Shown: piece after piece, positions 49,320 to 63,065 of the stretch
Layout: each line of letters starts with the position of its first letter
Numbering within the stretch: the first letter of the stretch is position 1
Source: Brugia malayi
Taxonomy: Eukaryota; Nematoda; Chromadorea; Rhabditida; Onchocercidae
Direction: 5' to 3'
Assembly: GCF_000002995.4 (NCBI RefSeq)
Contig: NW_025062479.1
Location: forward strand, 22,750,721-22,814,720
DNA length: 64,000 bases
Program-made: the position numbers and the translations under genes
The notes under the pieces: generated by a model
Told to the model about the DNA's origin: nothing
Databases searched by the model: none
Seen by the model: only the letters and a program-made list of their open reading frames with translations

Positions 49320-51216
49320 ATGGCTACTACCGATTCAACTAAAACACTAAAAAAATTCAGAAATAAAAAGTTAATTACAGGTATGCAAAAGAGTAGCTTA
49401 ATTACAGGTATACAGAACTGATAACAAAATATAATTTGGAATACAGTTTTAATTAATCGGATTTTAAGTCTAATTTAATTACTTATAAGAGAGTGGATCC
49501 TTTTAAAATATCATTTTAATTTCTTTAGGTTATCTTTGCCAGTAATTCCAGTATGTCTTACTGTCAACCTGAATTACTTATAACTTTGCAGTCAGTTACT
49601 GAAAATATTATTTTATTTCAGATGGAAATAAAGCACGCAAGAAGCAAAGTCCAATAGATATTACAAATGAAATAACTGATCAGGATAGCATGTTGAAAGC
49701 ATCGAAACTTCAATTTTCCTATACGATCGGCGATTTGAAAACAATCGAAGTGAAATGATAGATTGAAATTTTAACTTTAATTAACGAATTGCAAATTACT
49801 ATTAAACGTAGTATTGTACAAACAAAGTTAATTGCATTATTTCAGGTTACCGGCGAAGGTTTTTCATGTAAAACTGATAACGGATGTACTTCAGGTAAAT
49901 TTTGATTCAATTTCAAATTTAAAAAATAGTAATTCTTGAAGAATTGTAAAAAAAAAAAAACAAAAAATAGAAATGAGCCGTTAATTCAATGAATTCCGGA
50001 AGAATGAATGAATGAGAGAATATTTTGAATTTCAGAATTAACTGCGTCACATCTTCCGGATGTTTACAAACTTTGGGAATTCCACGCTCATTGGGGAACA
50101 GAAAAAGATTGTGGCAGTGAACATTTAATTAATGGAAAAGGCTTTTCCGCCGAGGTTAAACAATAATTTAAATTTTTTAAAAAAGTGAAACACTACGAAT
50201 TTCAATATTTTCCTCTATTTAATGACATCAAATTGACCTAACCTTTGACCTTTACAGCTACATTTCGTTTTCTGGAACAAAAAATACAACGAATTTAACA
50301 AATGTTTAAACAAATGTGATGGATTGACAGTTTTGGCTATTTTTTTGCAAGTTCGTTTACATTCTTTTATTCTGTTTGTTTACATTATTATTTCCATTTG
50401 ATTAACTAACAGTCAATAATCAATAAATTAAATGGCGCAAATGTCAAGGCGGTTGATATCATATATTCGCTCGAAAAAAGAAATTATTGACCAACTTTTC
50501 GTCAAATATTTTCAAGCTTAATATGTAATTTAAAGATTGAATTAGTTTTGCTATTTAGATTCAGAATTTCACGTCCGTAAAAAGGAACTTTTTTCTTTCA
50601 CGCAGGAATTTTTTCAAGTTCATTCAGGAAGACTCAGTTGATAATGAAAATTTTTCGCCAATCATCGATGGTCTCAGCAGTTCATTAGCCTGTTTAAGCC
50701 GTGTCAACTTGGGACCAAATTTTGATCCACTCAAATTACTTCCAGGTAAACTCCAATTTTACAGGTGATAGGTGTCATATGAATTAAAGGTAGATGATTT
50801 ACTACCTGAACCCATAATCTAATTAACGTATGTTTACAGTGAAGCACTCGTATTATACGTACGAGGGGTCACTGACCACGAAACCATTTAATGAGTGTGT
50901 CATCTGGACAGTACTGAAACATCCCAATACCATAAGTTTTAAACAGGTAATCTTTACAATATTAAAACTATCCTTTTGTGTCAAATTATGATATTTACAA
51001 TTTTATTGGTAAACAGCAAAACTGTAAAACAATTTAGCAAAAGTAATTTACTAATTAATTAATTTCGAATTATGTGACAGTAATGAAGCATTTAATGACA
51101 TTTGCATACAGCTGGAATTATTACGACGAATTGTCCCCAGAAATTGTCGATTTCAACATCCGTTAAATGAACGTAGAGTGAAGCGCTCATTTAAACTTAT
51201 TAAAAAATCTCAATGA
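49320..51216 (+). CDS. alpha-carbonic anhydrase, cytosolic type
   Basis: Catalyses CO2 hydration to bicarbonate with a zinc ion. Eight exons join in phase to 262 residues: 49320-49380, 49622-49749, 49846-49894, 50036-50154, 50258-50350, 50619-50745, 50840-50946, 51112-51216 (TGA). Family landmarks in order: KQSPIDI; LWEFHAHWG with zinc histidines 94 and 96 (human CA II numbering); GSEHLINGK with Glu106; LHFVFW with the third zinc histidine 119; GLTVLAIFL; NFDPLKLLP; YYTYEGSLTTKPFNE with Thr199; VIWTVL; a basic C-terminus. Oddities: Gln92 is Glu, Phe95 is Ala, and the position of the proton-shuttle His64 appears to be Glu (VTGEGF). The N-terminal segment before QSPIDI is short and lysine-rich, without the usual tryptophan. 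There is no signal peptide. The acceptor before exon 50619 is AAG rather than the nearby CAG at 50605, because only AAG keeps the frame. Confidence 0.95.
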
Positions 51217-52131
51217 ATGAACGATTGATATGATTTTTGGACTTTTGGTCTTATCACTTTCTGATAATCGATGGTTACAAATGATTAAATCTGTTTTTAG
51301 CTTTGGCTGTTAGTGACAAAATGTTAAGGAATAAAATAATTAATTTGCATATTGATAAACAGCTAAGAATACTTGGATAAATGATATGAAATAAACGTAA
51401 ATGTCACCAAACAGAACAACGCTTCTGAGGATTTAATAAACTTCCAAATGAACAATTGAAAGCTTGGCTAAATTCAGGTAAATTTGAGAGTGGGCCATTG
51501 ACACGATACTTGGCTGGGCTGTGTTCATTAGTAAGCACTTGCTTGATTTGGGCTTCTTTCGTCTGATGGCCACACCAAACCTGACAACAACTTCACCTTT
51601 CACCTTTCAGTTTTGAAAGCTACTAAATTCACATAAAATTAATCGATCAAATTAAAAGGACACTGAATTTGAATTCTGTTCACCTGTGCAAACGAAAGGA
51701 AAAATATTTGTTCGTCGGTGAACTTTGACATGCCCGGCAGTTTATGGGCAGAATGACCGATCTGCTCGATATACTTTTTATATGCCTGTAAATAACAGAC
51801 TTTTAGCTAAAAGATTGCTAAAATGTCAAATTTTTAATTGAAATCTTATTCGTGGAATAAAGTATTTACCCGAAATGATTGTTTGATTCCACCGTTGTCG
51901 GCGATATTTTCCCCTAAGGTAAGTTTCCCATTTACCTGCAAGCAAATCAATTCATTTCAATTAAAAAGTTTGATTTAACAAATAAAATAGTAAAAGCAGT
52001 GTAGCGTTTGCATCCACTTCATCAGGAATTCTGGAAAATTTGGAACCGATTACCCGGAATTACTACTACAACATTACTGCTTCTACTTTTGCTAATTAAT
52101 TTAAAGATCTGTCAATTATTAAAATTAATCA
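51188..52131. repeat. left arm of a long inverted repeat
   Basis: This stretch reappears in reverse complement at 63068-64000. It spans the end of the last carbonic anhydrase exon, the convergent intergenic gap, and the last three exons of the M13 peptidase with their introns. Homology ends in the intron near 52131. The outer limit may lie further left, since the right arm reaches the end of the window. By eye the arms are nearly identical apart from a few indels. Confidence 0.93.
51330..51335 (+). terminator. possible polyadenylation signal of the carbonic anhydrase gene
   Basis: AATAAA about 115 bases after the stop, within the 187-base gap between the two convergent stops (another AATAAA is at 51390). 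It is absent from the inverted copy. Confidence 0.45.
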
Positions 52132-55100
52132 ATCTCGAGAAATGAAATTCTAAGCAAAACATAGGATATACCATTGTTACTTCATTTCTTACTTTAAAAT
52201 CCGTATTTGGTACTTTATATGAATCATATTGTTCAATGAAACATTGCGCTTTATTTCTAAAGTTTTTATACGATTCCTTACTCCACCAATTATTCAAATT
52301 ACCATTCATATCATAAAGACTTCCTGTAATAATCATTAAAATAATTACATGTAAAATTAATTATTTGCAAGGAAAAATAAGCTTTGATGACAGACTAAAA
52401 TGATAACATAATGCATTAAAGTATAATTATTATGAACTCTTAAATATTTTGATTTGAAATTTCATAAAGTAAACTAATCTAATTTACTGATAATTTATTG
52501 GTTATACTAATCGATTGATAATTTAATTTCTAAAATAACAAATTCTCTAATGATAGATTATGGTAATCATTTTCCTTAAATATAAATCACTAAATAGAAT
52601 TCTTGGAAATAGCACATAAAACATTTAAATTATATTAAATTTAATTATAGCAAAAAATAATTTCATATAAAATATTAATCAAACAGTTAATAAATAAATA
52701 TAACATTTTCATTAGGTAATAGTTAAACATATATTAATAAATAGAATTTATTTGTTAAATGAATGTTTTAATATAAAATATTTAAATGCAAATTTTTATA
52801 ATAAATTTTTTTTTTAATAAAGTAAAAAAAATTTGTTGGCTTTTTGTTGAAAATTAAAAAATTAAAAATTTTATTAAAATGATGAAATGAATAAGTGTGA
52901 AAAAAAAAAAAAAAAAATTATCAAAATGAAATCAAACCATCATCATCAAAGCCATGTGTTAATTCATGACCCATCACTGTACCTAATGCACCATAATTTG
53001 CTGCTCTTTAAAAAAATAATTATAGTTTATTAATAGCGATAGAAATTGAAATTTAAATTTCTTAATTTTACAAATTAAATTTATCAAAAAAATTTTTCTA
53101 AGCACTTCTTTCACTGCAACATAAATATAAGCTTAAAAAGTTAGCAGCATTAACCTTATATTGATCACAAAAAAAAAACCCTGGAATATTTAATTAATTT
53201 TGAAATGATCATTAAATGATATCAAAGATTCAGCCAAAAATAAAAAATTATTAATATGACATTTCTCATTTTATCATTGACCAAAATGACCAAATGACCA
53301 TCCATTTTTGGTCACTTCATTTACATAAAGGTCAAAGTGGAAACCAAAAATAATGAAAATAAAAATATACATTGAATATTTAAAAGTGAAGCAAAAAAAA
53401 AATAAAAATAAAAATGAAAAGCACTAACTTTGGATAGTAACGATTGAAAAATGGTGGTGTAAGGAAACCAGCTGGCAGTGCTAAAATATTTTTGATTCAA
53501 TTTAAACTAATAAAATTAATAAATTATAAAAATAATAAAATTATTAAAAAGAAAATGAAAAAAAAAAAAAAAAGGCAAAAAAATTAATAAATTATAAAAA
53601 TAATAAAATTATAAAATTATTAAAAAAAAAAAATGAAAAACAAAAAAATTAATAAATTATAAAAAAAAAAGGAGTAAAACTTACTAAGTGAATTCATTCG
53701 AAATGTAAAAAATGCATTAACAGTTGAAGCGCTTTGTACAAATTCATATTTGTCGAATGGTTTTTTAAGACGTAAAAAATATCTTTCCGCATCCCATTTT
53801 GCTATTTTACGTAAAATTTGAAAATAACTATCTTCCGAGGTTATATTTAACTGAAAACAATAAAAATTCCTAATTACTTTATTAATTGATAAAGTTTTTT
53901 TTCTCAAAAATGTGATAGAAAAATAGAATAAATGAAAGAGATTTTATGTATATTTAATAAATTGGCAAATAATAAAATAAATAATTGAAAATAATAGAAA
54001 TAAAATTTTGGTTAAAAAAATGAATGCAAAAAAAAAAAAAAATAAAAATAATTATTAATGAAATGAAAAAATAAAAATTATTTCAATAAATAGTTGATTT
54101 TATTTTTTGATTTTATTTTGGAATATTTGAAATTTCACATTAAAACACTATTTTTTTTTTCCTCATTTTCTTTCCAAGCAAACAATAAGTTTTAAACTTA
54201 TTTTAAAAGAGATTTGAAATAGATTTCATTAATTTTAATTGTTCATTTTATTTTCATTTTTAAATTCATACTCTCCTACTATTTTTGATCTTTGAAACTT
54301 GAATGGCAGCTAATTACAATAATCATTAAATATTCCTCAATTTTAAGTATTTGTAGTTTTTACGAAAAAAACTTAACTATTTAAATATATTATCGATTTA
54401 TAATAATAACAATAACAATAATAATAGCAATAATAATAACAATAAATAAAAATAATAAATAATAAATAATAATAATAATAACAATAATAATAATAATAAT
54501 AGTGATAATAATAATAATAATAATAATAGATTTATCATGTTCGCAAAATATAAATATTTATAAAATTTATGCTTGTAATAACCTTTTTGTAATATTCAGT
54601 AAGTGCTGTATCATTCATTATCATATCATGATAACCAATTTTGTTGGTGATAGCAGCAACCTAAAAATGTTAATCAATTATTTTTTGTAAATCAGAATAT
54701 GAATTAACTAAAAAATTAATACAATAATAATGTTCATTGCAATAGAATGCTATAGAAGAGTGTCAAACTAGCCGAAAAGACAGTTACTAGCCAAATAATC
54801 TATTTCAAGTTAACGATAATGGATGATAGGATGAATTAAACTGAAGAAATCAATAATTTAATTTTGATTTTTACTTTCAACTTATCTTCTTTCTTGATAA
54901 TTTAAAATAATTTTAATTAGCAATCTTGGCTCTAAATATATTGCATTCTTGAATTGAATAAAGTTTTCTATTTCTATCAAATATTACCTTACCTAATATT
55001 ACTTTTGAATTAATCAATTAATAAAAGTTTGAAATTAAAAGTAAAATTTTAAAATGTAAAAATTTAAATTACAATTTATGTTAGAATTAATTATAATTAT

Positions 55101-58100
55101 AAATAAAAACCTTTTGTAAAGCAGCTTTCTTAGTACTATTATCCATCCAATCTATTTCTTCAACAATATCTTGAAATGCTTTTTTAATATTTTCTAGGAT
55201 ATCCTAAAGAATTCAAAATGTCAAATTTAAAATGTGAAATTTTTAAATCAAAATATGAAATTTTCTATAATACTTCCAATAATTTTGTTGTTCCTTGCAT
55301 AAACCAGCCACTGTATTAATAGAATAACAATATCGAAAATATTTTTTTTTTAAAAAAAAAAATTTCAATATTATATAATTACAAAATTGATTATTAATTT
55401 CCAATTTTTTAAAATTTTTCTCCAAAAAAAAAAAAAAAAAAAAACAAAAACAAAAAGCACTTTTTTTTTTGCCATACTATTTTGTTATTAATTAACAAAA
55501 TTTATCAATGATAAATTTAAATTTTAATCTTTTAAATTTAACAAATAATTATAAATAAATTTTTCAATTGAAAAATTTTCATAATGAATATTTAAACTAA
55601 ATATCGTACCAATACTTCCTTCCGTATCTCAGAACTGAAATGTTTTCGAACAAATAAAGCGCTGGTTCCTTGCGCTAATAAATTTTCCGTCCTTTGAACA
55701 CATTGCTGCCAACGTGGTATCATTTTTTGCTGACCACTCATTACACGTGTTAATTTCTATTAAAATATTAAAATTTAAAAAAAAAAAAAAATTATACATT
55801 TATGAAAATTATTAAACATATTTTTCTCAAAATAATATATATATTTTTTTGAACATTTACAATATTTTTTACACATAAATTTAGATTAATTTAATTATTT
55901 CAAATATTATTTGCAATAAGGAAAAAAAAAAAACACAAAAGAGTTTAATCAATGAATTTTTGAATTTAACAAAGAATTATTAAATTTATCAATTAAATGA
56001 AAATAAAAATCTCATTAAACTATTAATAATACAAAATTTATTGATAATTAATTAATTAAATTTCCATTAATAGTTATTAGTTAAAGTTAAGATTAAATAT
56101 CATCAAATATAATTTAAAAGAAAAACAAGTTTATCAAAAAATAAATAATTACCAATCGGATATCATCAAATTTTTTGCCTAAAATATCACTCCAAACATC
56201 AATTGTTCGCCAAAAAATATAATTAGCAATGATACGTTTATTTGTTGTGCTCAATAAATTTGATAAATTTTTCATAAATTCCACTTCTTGAATTATAATA
56301 TTTGTTTGATTATCAATTATATCATGCATTGATGCTGGTATTAAGTGGTACATAAATTTAATCCAATTAATCTGAAATATATTAAACTATTTGGAATTTG
56401 TAATAATAAATTCTATTTGTAATAATAATAATAGTATTAATAATAATAATAATCACAATAATAGTAATAACAATAAAAATAATAATAGTATTAATAATAA
56501 TAGTAATAATAATAGTAACAATAATAATGGCATTAATAATAATAATAATGATAATAACAACAATAATAGTATTAATAATAATAATAACAATAATGGCATT
56601 AATAATAATAATAATGATAATAACAACAATAATAGTATTAATAATAATAATAGTAATAATAATAATGTGAGATAATAAAACAATTTCAATTTGTGGAATT
56701 TGTGATAATTGATATAATAATAATATGAGATAACAAAAAAAAAACAAACAATTTCAACAATTTCAATGTCATCTTAAAATTCATTAAAAATATATCGAAA
56801 TATAATTGTAGTCGAATTTTTTTCAAGTTTTAAATTTTTAATTAAATTTATATTTTAAAGATATGCTAGTAAATTAATCGTATTCACGTGTAAATTAAAT
56901 TATGAAAATTAAAGAGAAACCTGTGGAATTAATGTGTATAGATCAGCAATAATTCTTTTATTGTATAAACGTGAGCTATTACGTCGGTTTGCTTCCGGTA
57001 CAATAAACTAAAATAAATTTTCACTTCAAAACTTTTAAATTTTACATCGAAATATATATAATTTGTAAAATGTGAAGGATTGCCTTAACTATTATAATAT
57101 CATATACTCATATGTTAAGTTAAAATTTATCGAAATATGATTGTATTTAAAGTTAAAATCATTCAAATAACTAATTATAGAAGTTAATTCATTAATAAAA
57201 TAACACTTTTCAACTTTGCAAATTGCATCGGTATCGTTTTTAATTTCAATCCAAGAAATTAAATTCTTTAATTTCCACCTTCAAATTATAGATTGTAAAA
57301 ATTGAAAAAAATTGTGATTTAAAACAAATGCAAAAATAATACCTTAGCAATTTCAATTTCAAATGCTATAATATCGTTAATATCGTTTATTAATTCTGAT
57401 ATATTATAGCTAATATTAGCTCCGCTCAATACCAATTTCAAAGTTTCCAATTGATATTCCTTATAAGCTTTAAGATGTTTCGGAAACTTTATTAAATTTA
57501 AATAATAATCTCGAGTACCACTACCAAGACCCAAATTAGCTTGATCAATCTGCAAATTTCTCCACAAATATTTTTTATTTGAAAAAAAGAAAAAAAAATA
57601 AGCAATGCTTGTTATATTAGTATTCATTTTATTAAAGATAATTTATTAATTCTTATAAAAAATCATTTTAAATTGTTGTTCTTAAACCAATTCATAAAAA
57701 TTTAAAGAATTTTGGAGCAAATTATCAGCAATTAAAAAATTAAATCATTTCCATTTTTAAATGACATATATATGCTATCATTCTAATATCAAAAATGATA
57801 TATGTAGCATTTTTTTTTAAAAAAATTTTTCAACCATCTTAACAATGACTTTTAATTTACATTTTACATACTTTAAAAATAATTTTAAAAAAATTTACAT
57901 CCTCTAAAAAAAGGAATTTAAAAACAAAAATTTTTAATTTTTTTTTTTAAATTTACATAATTTGATCAAATTATGCTTACATATAAACCATGAATTGTGG
58001 TATTTTTAGATTCAGCATCAATAAAAACTTTGAATAAAATTGGATCACCAAAATTTTGAGTTACTGATGCTATCATATCCGTAATATCAATCATATAATT

Positions 58101-60474
58101 ATTCCAATTATCTTCAAGTAATGGCCATTTACCAATTTTACGAAATATTTCAATTAATTGCCTATAAAAATAAACCATAATAAATTCATATAATTTATAA
58201 ATTAAATTATATGTTTATTAATTTAATCTAATTTATAAATTATATTCTAAAATATTCCATTTAATTCAATAATTCTTTTTTTTTTAGACAAAAATTAGAA
58301 AAATGTTTTTTTTTTTTTTTTAAAAAAAAAAATTTAGAAAATAAATAAAAAAACATACTCAGTTTTAACAGTGCTAATTTTTTCAACACTCATACATGCT
58401 TTATAAAGAATACGAGCCATATCAATGCATTTTGGTGTGATCGTTTCATGTGATTCTAATAATGCTAGAAATTGAAAAATAATAATAATAATAGTTTATA
58501 GATACTTAAATACTAGAAATAAATTAAAAAAAAATTTAACAATTTATACAATATATCTTTTTTTATAATATAATTTAATCCAGGAATTGTATAACTTTTC
58601 GATTCATGTGATTCTAATAATGCTAGAAATTGAAAAACAATAATAATAATAGCTTATAGATACTTAAATACTAAAAATAAATTTAGAAAAATTTAACAAT
58701 TTATACTATATATCTCTTTTTATAATATACTTTAATCCAGGAATTGTATAACTTTTCGATTCATGTGATTCTAATAATGCTAGAAATGAAAAAAGAAAGA
58801 AAAAAACTTATAGATACTTAAATACTAAAAATTAATTAAAAAATAAAACTTGAAAATTTATACTATATAATAATTTTCATAATATACTTTGATCCAGAAG
58901 TTATATAACTTTTTGTTCCATTTAATTCGAATAATGCTAGAAATGAAAAAAGAAAAAAAAAAGTAGCTTATAGATACTTAAATACTAAAAATAAATTAAA
59001 AAATAAAATTTAACAATTTATACAATATATCTTTTTTTATAATATAATTTAATCCAGGAATTATATAACTTTTCGTTTTATTTGATTCTAATAATGCTAG
59101 AAATGGAAAAAAAATCACTTATAGATACTTAAATAATCAAAATTTTCGGATTACTTAAAAACTAAAAGTTTCAAATGGAAAAATCATTTTTAAATAGAAT
59201 AACACAAGGAAAGTAAATTAATTAAAAGATAAAATTTAACAATTTATACAATATATCATTTTTCATAATATACTTTGATCCAGTAATTCTATAATTTTGT
59301 TCAATATTTTTAAACTGTTTATCAAAATACGATATAAATGCAAATCATTAAAGTTATACATAAATATATTGAAAACAAAAAATTGAATAGTTTGCATTAA
59401 AAAAAAAATAAATATTTTATTTTTAGAATTTTTCGATACTGAAACAATTATTGAAAATGAAATGATAAATCAAAAAATCATTTTAACACTTTCAAAAATT
59501 ATCATTTATTGTTATAAAAAATTGCATTAATAATTACCTTTCATTTGATTTCGTACAATGTTTGTGGTTATTACAAATGTTCCGTATCCGGATTGATCAT
59601 CCGGTATCGGATTTTCATGAATCCATCGGCCGCAAGCATATTGGAAAAAGTCATTGCATGGATCGGCTGTTGTATTCATTGAATTTAGCTTGAATTCAGG
59701 TGATAAATTAACATTCCCATCCTAGATATCTGTATTTCTTTCTAAGACTTTCCTAAAGATTCTATTAAAATATTTCACAGAAAAAAAAAAAAAAAAAAAG
59801 CAAAAAAAAAAAAAAGTAAGAAAAACTTATTTTACAAAGTTAATAAGTAACAATAAAAAAGTAAAGTAAATTCGATTATTATTAATAAACTCCTAATTTT
59901 CATCATTTCTAAGCTTTTATTGCTATAGGAATTAAAATTAGAATTAAAAAAAATAATTGGAAATAAAATTTCAGTGAGGAAAAGTTTTTTGAAATAAATA
60001 TTTAATTTTATTAAACTTACAATATTATGTGCAGCAGTAGCATATCCAATTTCATCAATTTCATTAGTCATTTTTTTGGATAAAAAATTGGTATTGAAAT
60101 TTGATTTTAATAATAAATCATTCCTATTCAGAATATCATTCGTTAATGCTATAAATGACAAATATACGTTAAAAAAAAAAAAGTAAAAAAGGAACAAATA
60201 AATTTTAAATATTATTTCCGAAGAAAATTTATATTTTAATTTCGTTATATTTTATTAATACTAAGAATATTGATTGTACTAAAATATCATTTTCCGGACA
60301 AATTTATTTTAATTTTCATGCAAAATCGATAAATAAATATAACTTCTGCAGCAAAATTTCTACTGCAAAATTGCCCAATTTTATTTTTTGATTCAAAACC
60401 GGATAACTAATTGGAATACAATCAGGTAAATATACTACCAAAAAAAAAAAAAAAAAAAAAAATGAAATTTTCAT
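51404..60474 (-). CDS. M13 family zinc metallopeptidase (neprilysin-like)
   Basis: M13 peptidases are membrane or secreted zinc endopeptidases that cleave small peptides outside the cell. Minus-strand exons join in phase: 60021-60148, 59538-59721, 58359-58464, 57981-58161, 57343-57549, 56921-57007, 56153-56371, 55610-55756, 55111-55203, 54583-54660, 53685-53850, 53429-53480, 52938-53005, 52193-52323, 51870-51935, 51684-51785, 51404-51580 (TGA). Landmarks: [30 protein letters not shown]; zinc site HELTH with [15 protein letters not shown] with the third zinc ligand Glu; [11 protein letters not shown]-terminal [10 protein letters not shown] possible first exon starts at ATG 60474 (MKIS, poly-Phe, LVVYLP), which would act as signal peptide or anchor; its donor (GTATTC after 60420, or GTTATC further on) is uncertain. 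With the former the protein is 748 residues, normal for the family. All catalytic residues are present, so the enzyme is probably active. Confidence 0.94.
54398..54530. repeat. AAT/AAC microsatellite in a peptidase intron
   Basis: Imperfect (AATAAT)n with AAC and AGT interruptions between exons 53685-53850 and 54583-54660. Confidence 0.88.
56403..56680. repeat. long AAT/AAC microsatellite with internal higher-order repeat
   Basis: About 280 bases of AAT, AAC, AGT and GGC triplets in the intron between exons 56153-56371 and 56921-57007. A longer block with ATGGCATTAATAATAATAAT recurs twice, about 66 bases apart. Long frames here (poly-Asn, poly-Ile, poly-Leu) are artefacts of the repeat. Confidence 0.9.
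58443..59290. repeat. 157-160-base tandem repeat carrying copies of a peptidase 3' splice site
   Basis: AATGCTAG (minus strand CTAGCATT, the acceptor of exon 58359-58464 plus the exon's first bases) recurs at 58461, 58619, 58776, 58933 and 59093. The unit includes about 20 exon bases, CTTATAGATACTTAAATACT, TTTAACAATTTATAC and TTTAATCCAGGAATT. A partial, degraded sixth unit reaches about 59290. Confidence 0.9.
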
Positions 60475-60499
60475 TTTAGTTTTAAAAAAAAAAATCACA

Positions 60500-63065
60500 T
60501 CACATAAAATTGCTTTACTTGTATCACATATGGTATTAGTATTTTCTTTTTTTTTTTATTTTTTTGCTAGTTATGAATTATTGAAAATTATTGTTATTGA
60601 ATTTGAAAATTTATTGAAACTATTGAAAAAAAAAATTATTGAAATTATTGAAAAAAAAATAATTTAGTAGCATTGAAAAATTATTGAAATTTATTAATTA
60701 TTGAAAATTATTGAAACACTGAAATTGAAAAAAAATTATTGAAATAATTATTTTAAAAGAGTTGAAAATTATTGAAATATTGAAACTGAAAAAAAGATAT
60801 TGAAAATTATTGAAATATTTATTTTAAAAAAGTTGAAAATTATTGAAATTATTGAAAAAAAAAATAAAATTATTGGAGAAAATGAAATAAAATTAGCTAA
60901 TTGTCAGAAATAAACTTAAAAGTAGTAAACAAAAAGTTGAAAGTTTATCCTAGCCGAGAGTGAACTATTAAAACAACAAAATGAATCACCGTGAGAAATG
61001 ATGCATAAAAGTGAAATGCACAAAATTGTAAATTTATCCATAAACTATGAAAAAGCGAAAAAATGGCAGTAATGAATCTGAAATGAATTAATGAATTCTT
61101 TTAAATGTTAAATTGTGTATTATTTAAATTTAATCTTTCCACAATTACTATAATAATCATAAAAGTATCACGAAAGTATTATCTAAAAACATTATTTAAG
61201 AAAAATTTGAATTCTGGATTACATTAACTGATTTTGAAAAAGTTTTGAAAAAAATGTGTAATCGAGAAATTTTGTTAAACATGAAATTTTAATCAAAAAA
61301 AGTCTGTCTTAGGAGTTTTATTTTACTTTGAAATTTGATTTTTTTTTTCACTTTTTCTTTTTTGAAAAGTTGAAAATTTGGAAATTTAATTTTGAAGCAT
61401 TGTTTTTCTATAATTATAGTAATCAAAAGATCAATTTTTTACAGTTATAGGTTAAATGCAGTAATTGAGATAAAATTAAACAACAAATTAAATGTAAACA
61501 AAATGAGCAAAAGAGGAGAAAATATAATTTTCATTTTCTTTGATAATAATAAAATAACTAAATGATTAAGCTTATATAAAAATATATTCAAATCAATTCT
61601 TTTTTTTCTCTCTCTTTTGTTAGTTAAGAATTAAATTATTGAAATAACAAAATATTTGATTGTTAGAAATAAACTTAAGAGCAATAAATATAATGTGAAA
61701 TTTTATTCTAGTTAAAGGTGAATTGTTCAAACGATAAAAAAATGAAATGTGAGAATTATACAAATTTATTCAAAAAAAAAAAAAAGAAATGAAATTTCAT
61801 GTGAAATATGTCATAAAAAACGATACATTTAAATTATATTTAAATTCTAATACTTTTGTTAGATGTCTGATAAGTCATTCACCAAATAATTTCACATTTG
61901 TAACTGATCTATGTGTAGATCATTAGATCATTTAAGCCATTATGCTAATTCCTTTTTCTCACACAATAAAAAAACCCTTTGTTAGCAATCTTTGTTTCAC
62001 ATCAGTTAAATGTCCTCTACCGGATATCTGGTTGTCAGTTCGGTTCTGTATATAAACCAACCGATCCTCCATTACGGTTATTCATTCTACATTTTGGGAT
62101 GGTTTTTGATATTATTTTAGTGTTTTATAATTATATTATATCTTTCGTTATGCGTTCTTATAATATTAATTTGTCGGGTTTAATTACCCAAGTTTGAGGC
62201 AAAATAAAATATCTGGCAGTGAATACATTCCACAACAAAATATATTCACATCAATTCCTTCTTATTTTCTTTTGCTATTAATCTAAATTAGCACTAAAAA
62301 AAATTAAAGTATTCGTAATGCAACAATTAAAATATATTTGATAGCTTTTTTAAAATGAAAAAAAAAAATAAAATAAAATTTGCAATTTAGAAAAAAAAAA
62401 AAAACTGTGAACAAATTGCAGACAATAATTTGTTAAAATTTACAGTTACATAGGATCAAAATGAAAAAATTGCTGAGTAATAAATCTTCGCTTCAAAATT
62501 ATATTTGCAAACATTTTTGATTTGTTTATTGGCTTCGTATTGTGATTGGTATTTCTGCATCCATCAATATTCTTCCACCCATCAGTTAAAATTTTTTTTT
62601 TTTTTGCCACCCTTTTTTCTTCTATTTTATTGATGAAAATAGTAAATGCAATTAATCTATTCACAAATATTAGAAATAAAGTTAAAAAATAATTTTGAAA
62701 ATAATTAGTAAAAATAAGAGAAATAAAAGTAATAACTTATATTTGAGAAGAAAAAATTATTTCATATTTGGATGATATTTGTTAATTTTAATGTCATTTG
62801 TTTTCCTCTTTTTTGTGTTATTCTATTATTCACAAGAAAGCATAAATATTTCATTTTGGAAATGGTTGAAAAAATTTGCTTGCAATACAGAAAATTTGTT
62901 AATAAAAATTATTAGCTTAAAATATTAATAAAGAAAAAACTTAATCAAAAAAGAAAAAAAAAAAAAGAAAAACGAGTTTAAATGCTTTTAATTTTTTTTT
63001 TAATATTTGAAAATACGAAACAAATATATCCATGAAGTCCAGTTGATTAATTTTGATTAATTTTA
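60500..63065. other. gene-free AT-rich stretch between the peptidase gene and the right inverted arm
   Basis: Contains a TTATTGAAA-rich repeat (about 60570-60870), homopolymers and two related patches (near 60895-61010 and 61660-61770) that share AGAAATAAACTTAA and GTGAATTGTT-like words. No exon was supported; the plus-strand frame at 61979-62197 has no family likeness. Confidence 0.5.

Noticed and set aside
56382..56747. Overlapping open frames of poly-Asn, poly-Ile and poly-Leu on both strands
   Set aside because: They are translations of an AAT/AAC microsatellite in a peptidase intron and have no splice or start context.
61979..62197. 72-codon plus-strand frame upstream of the right inverted arm
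   Set aside because: No family likeness and not part of the duplicated peptidase; no paired splice sites were found.
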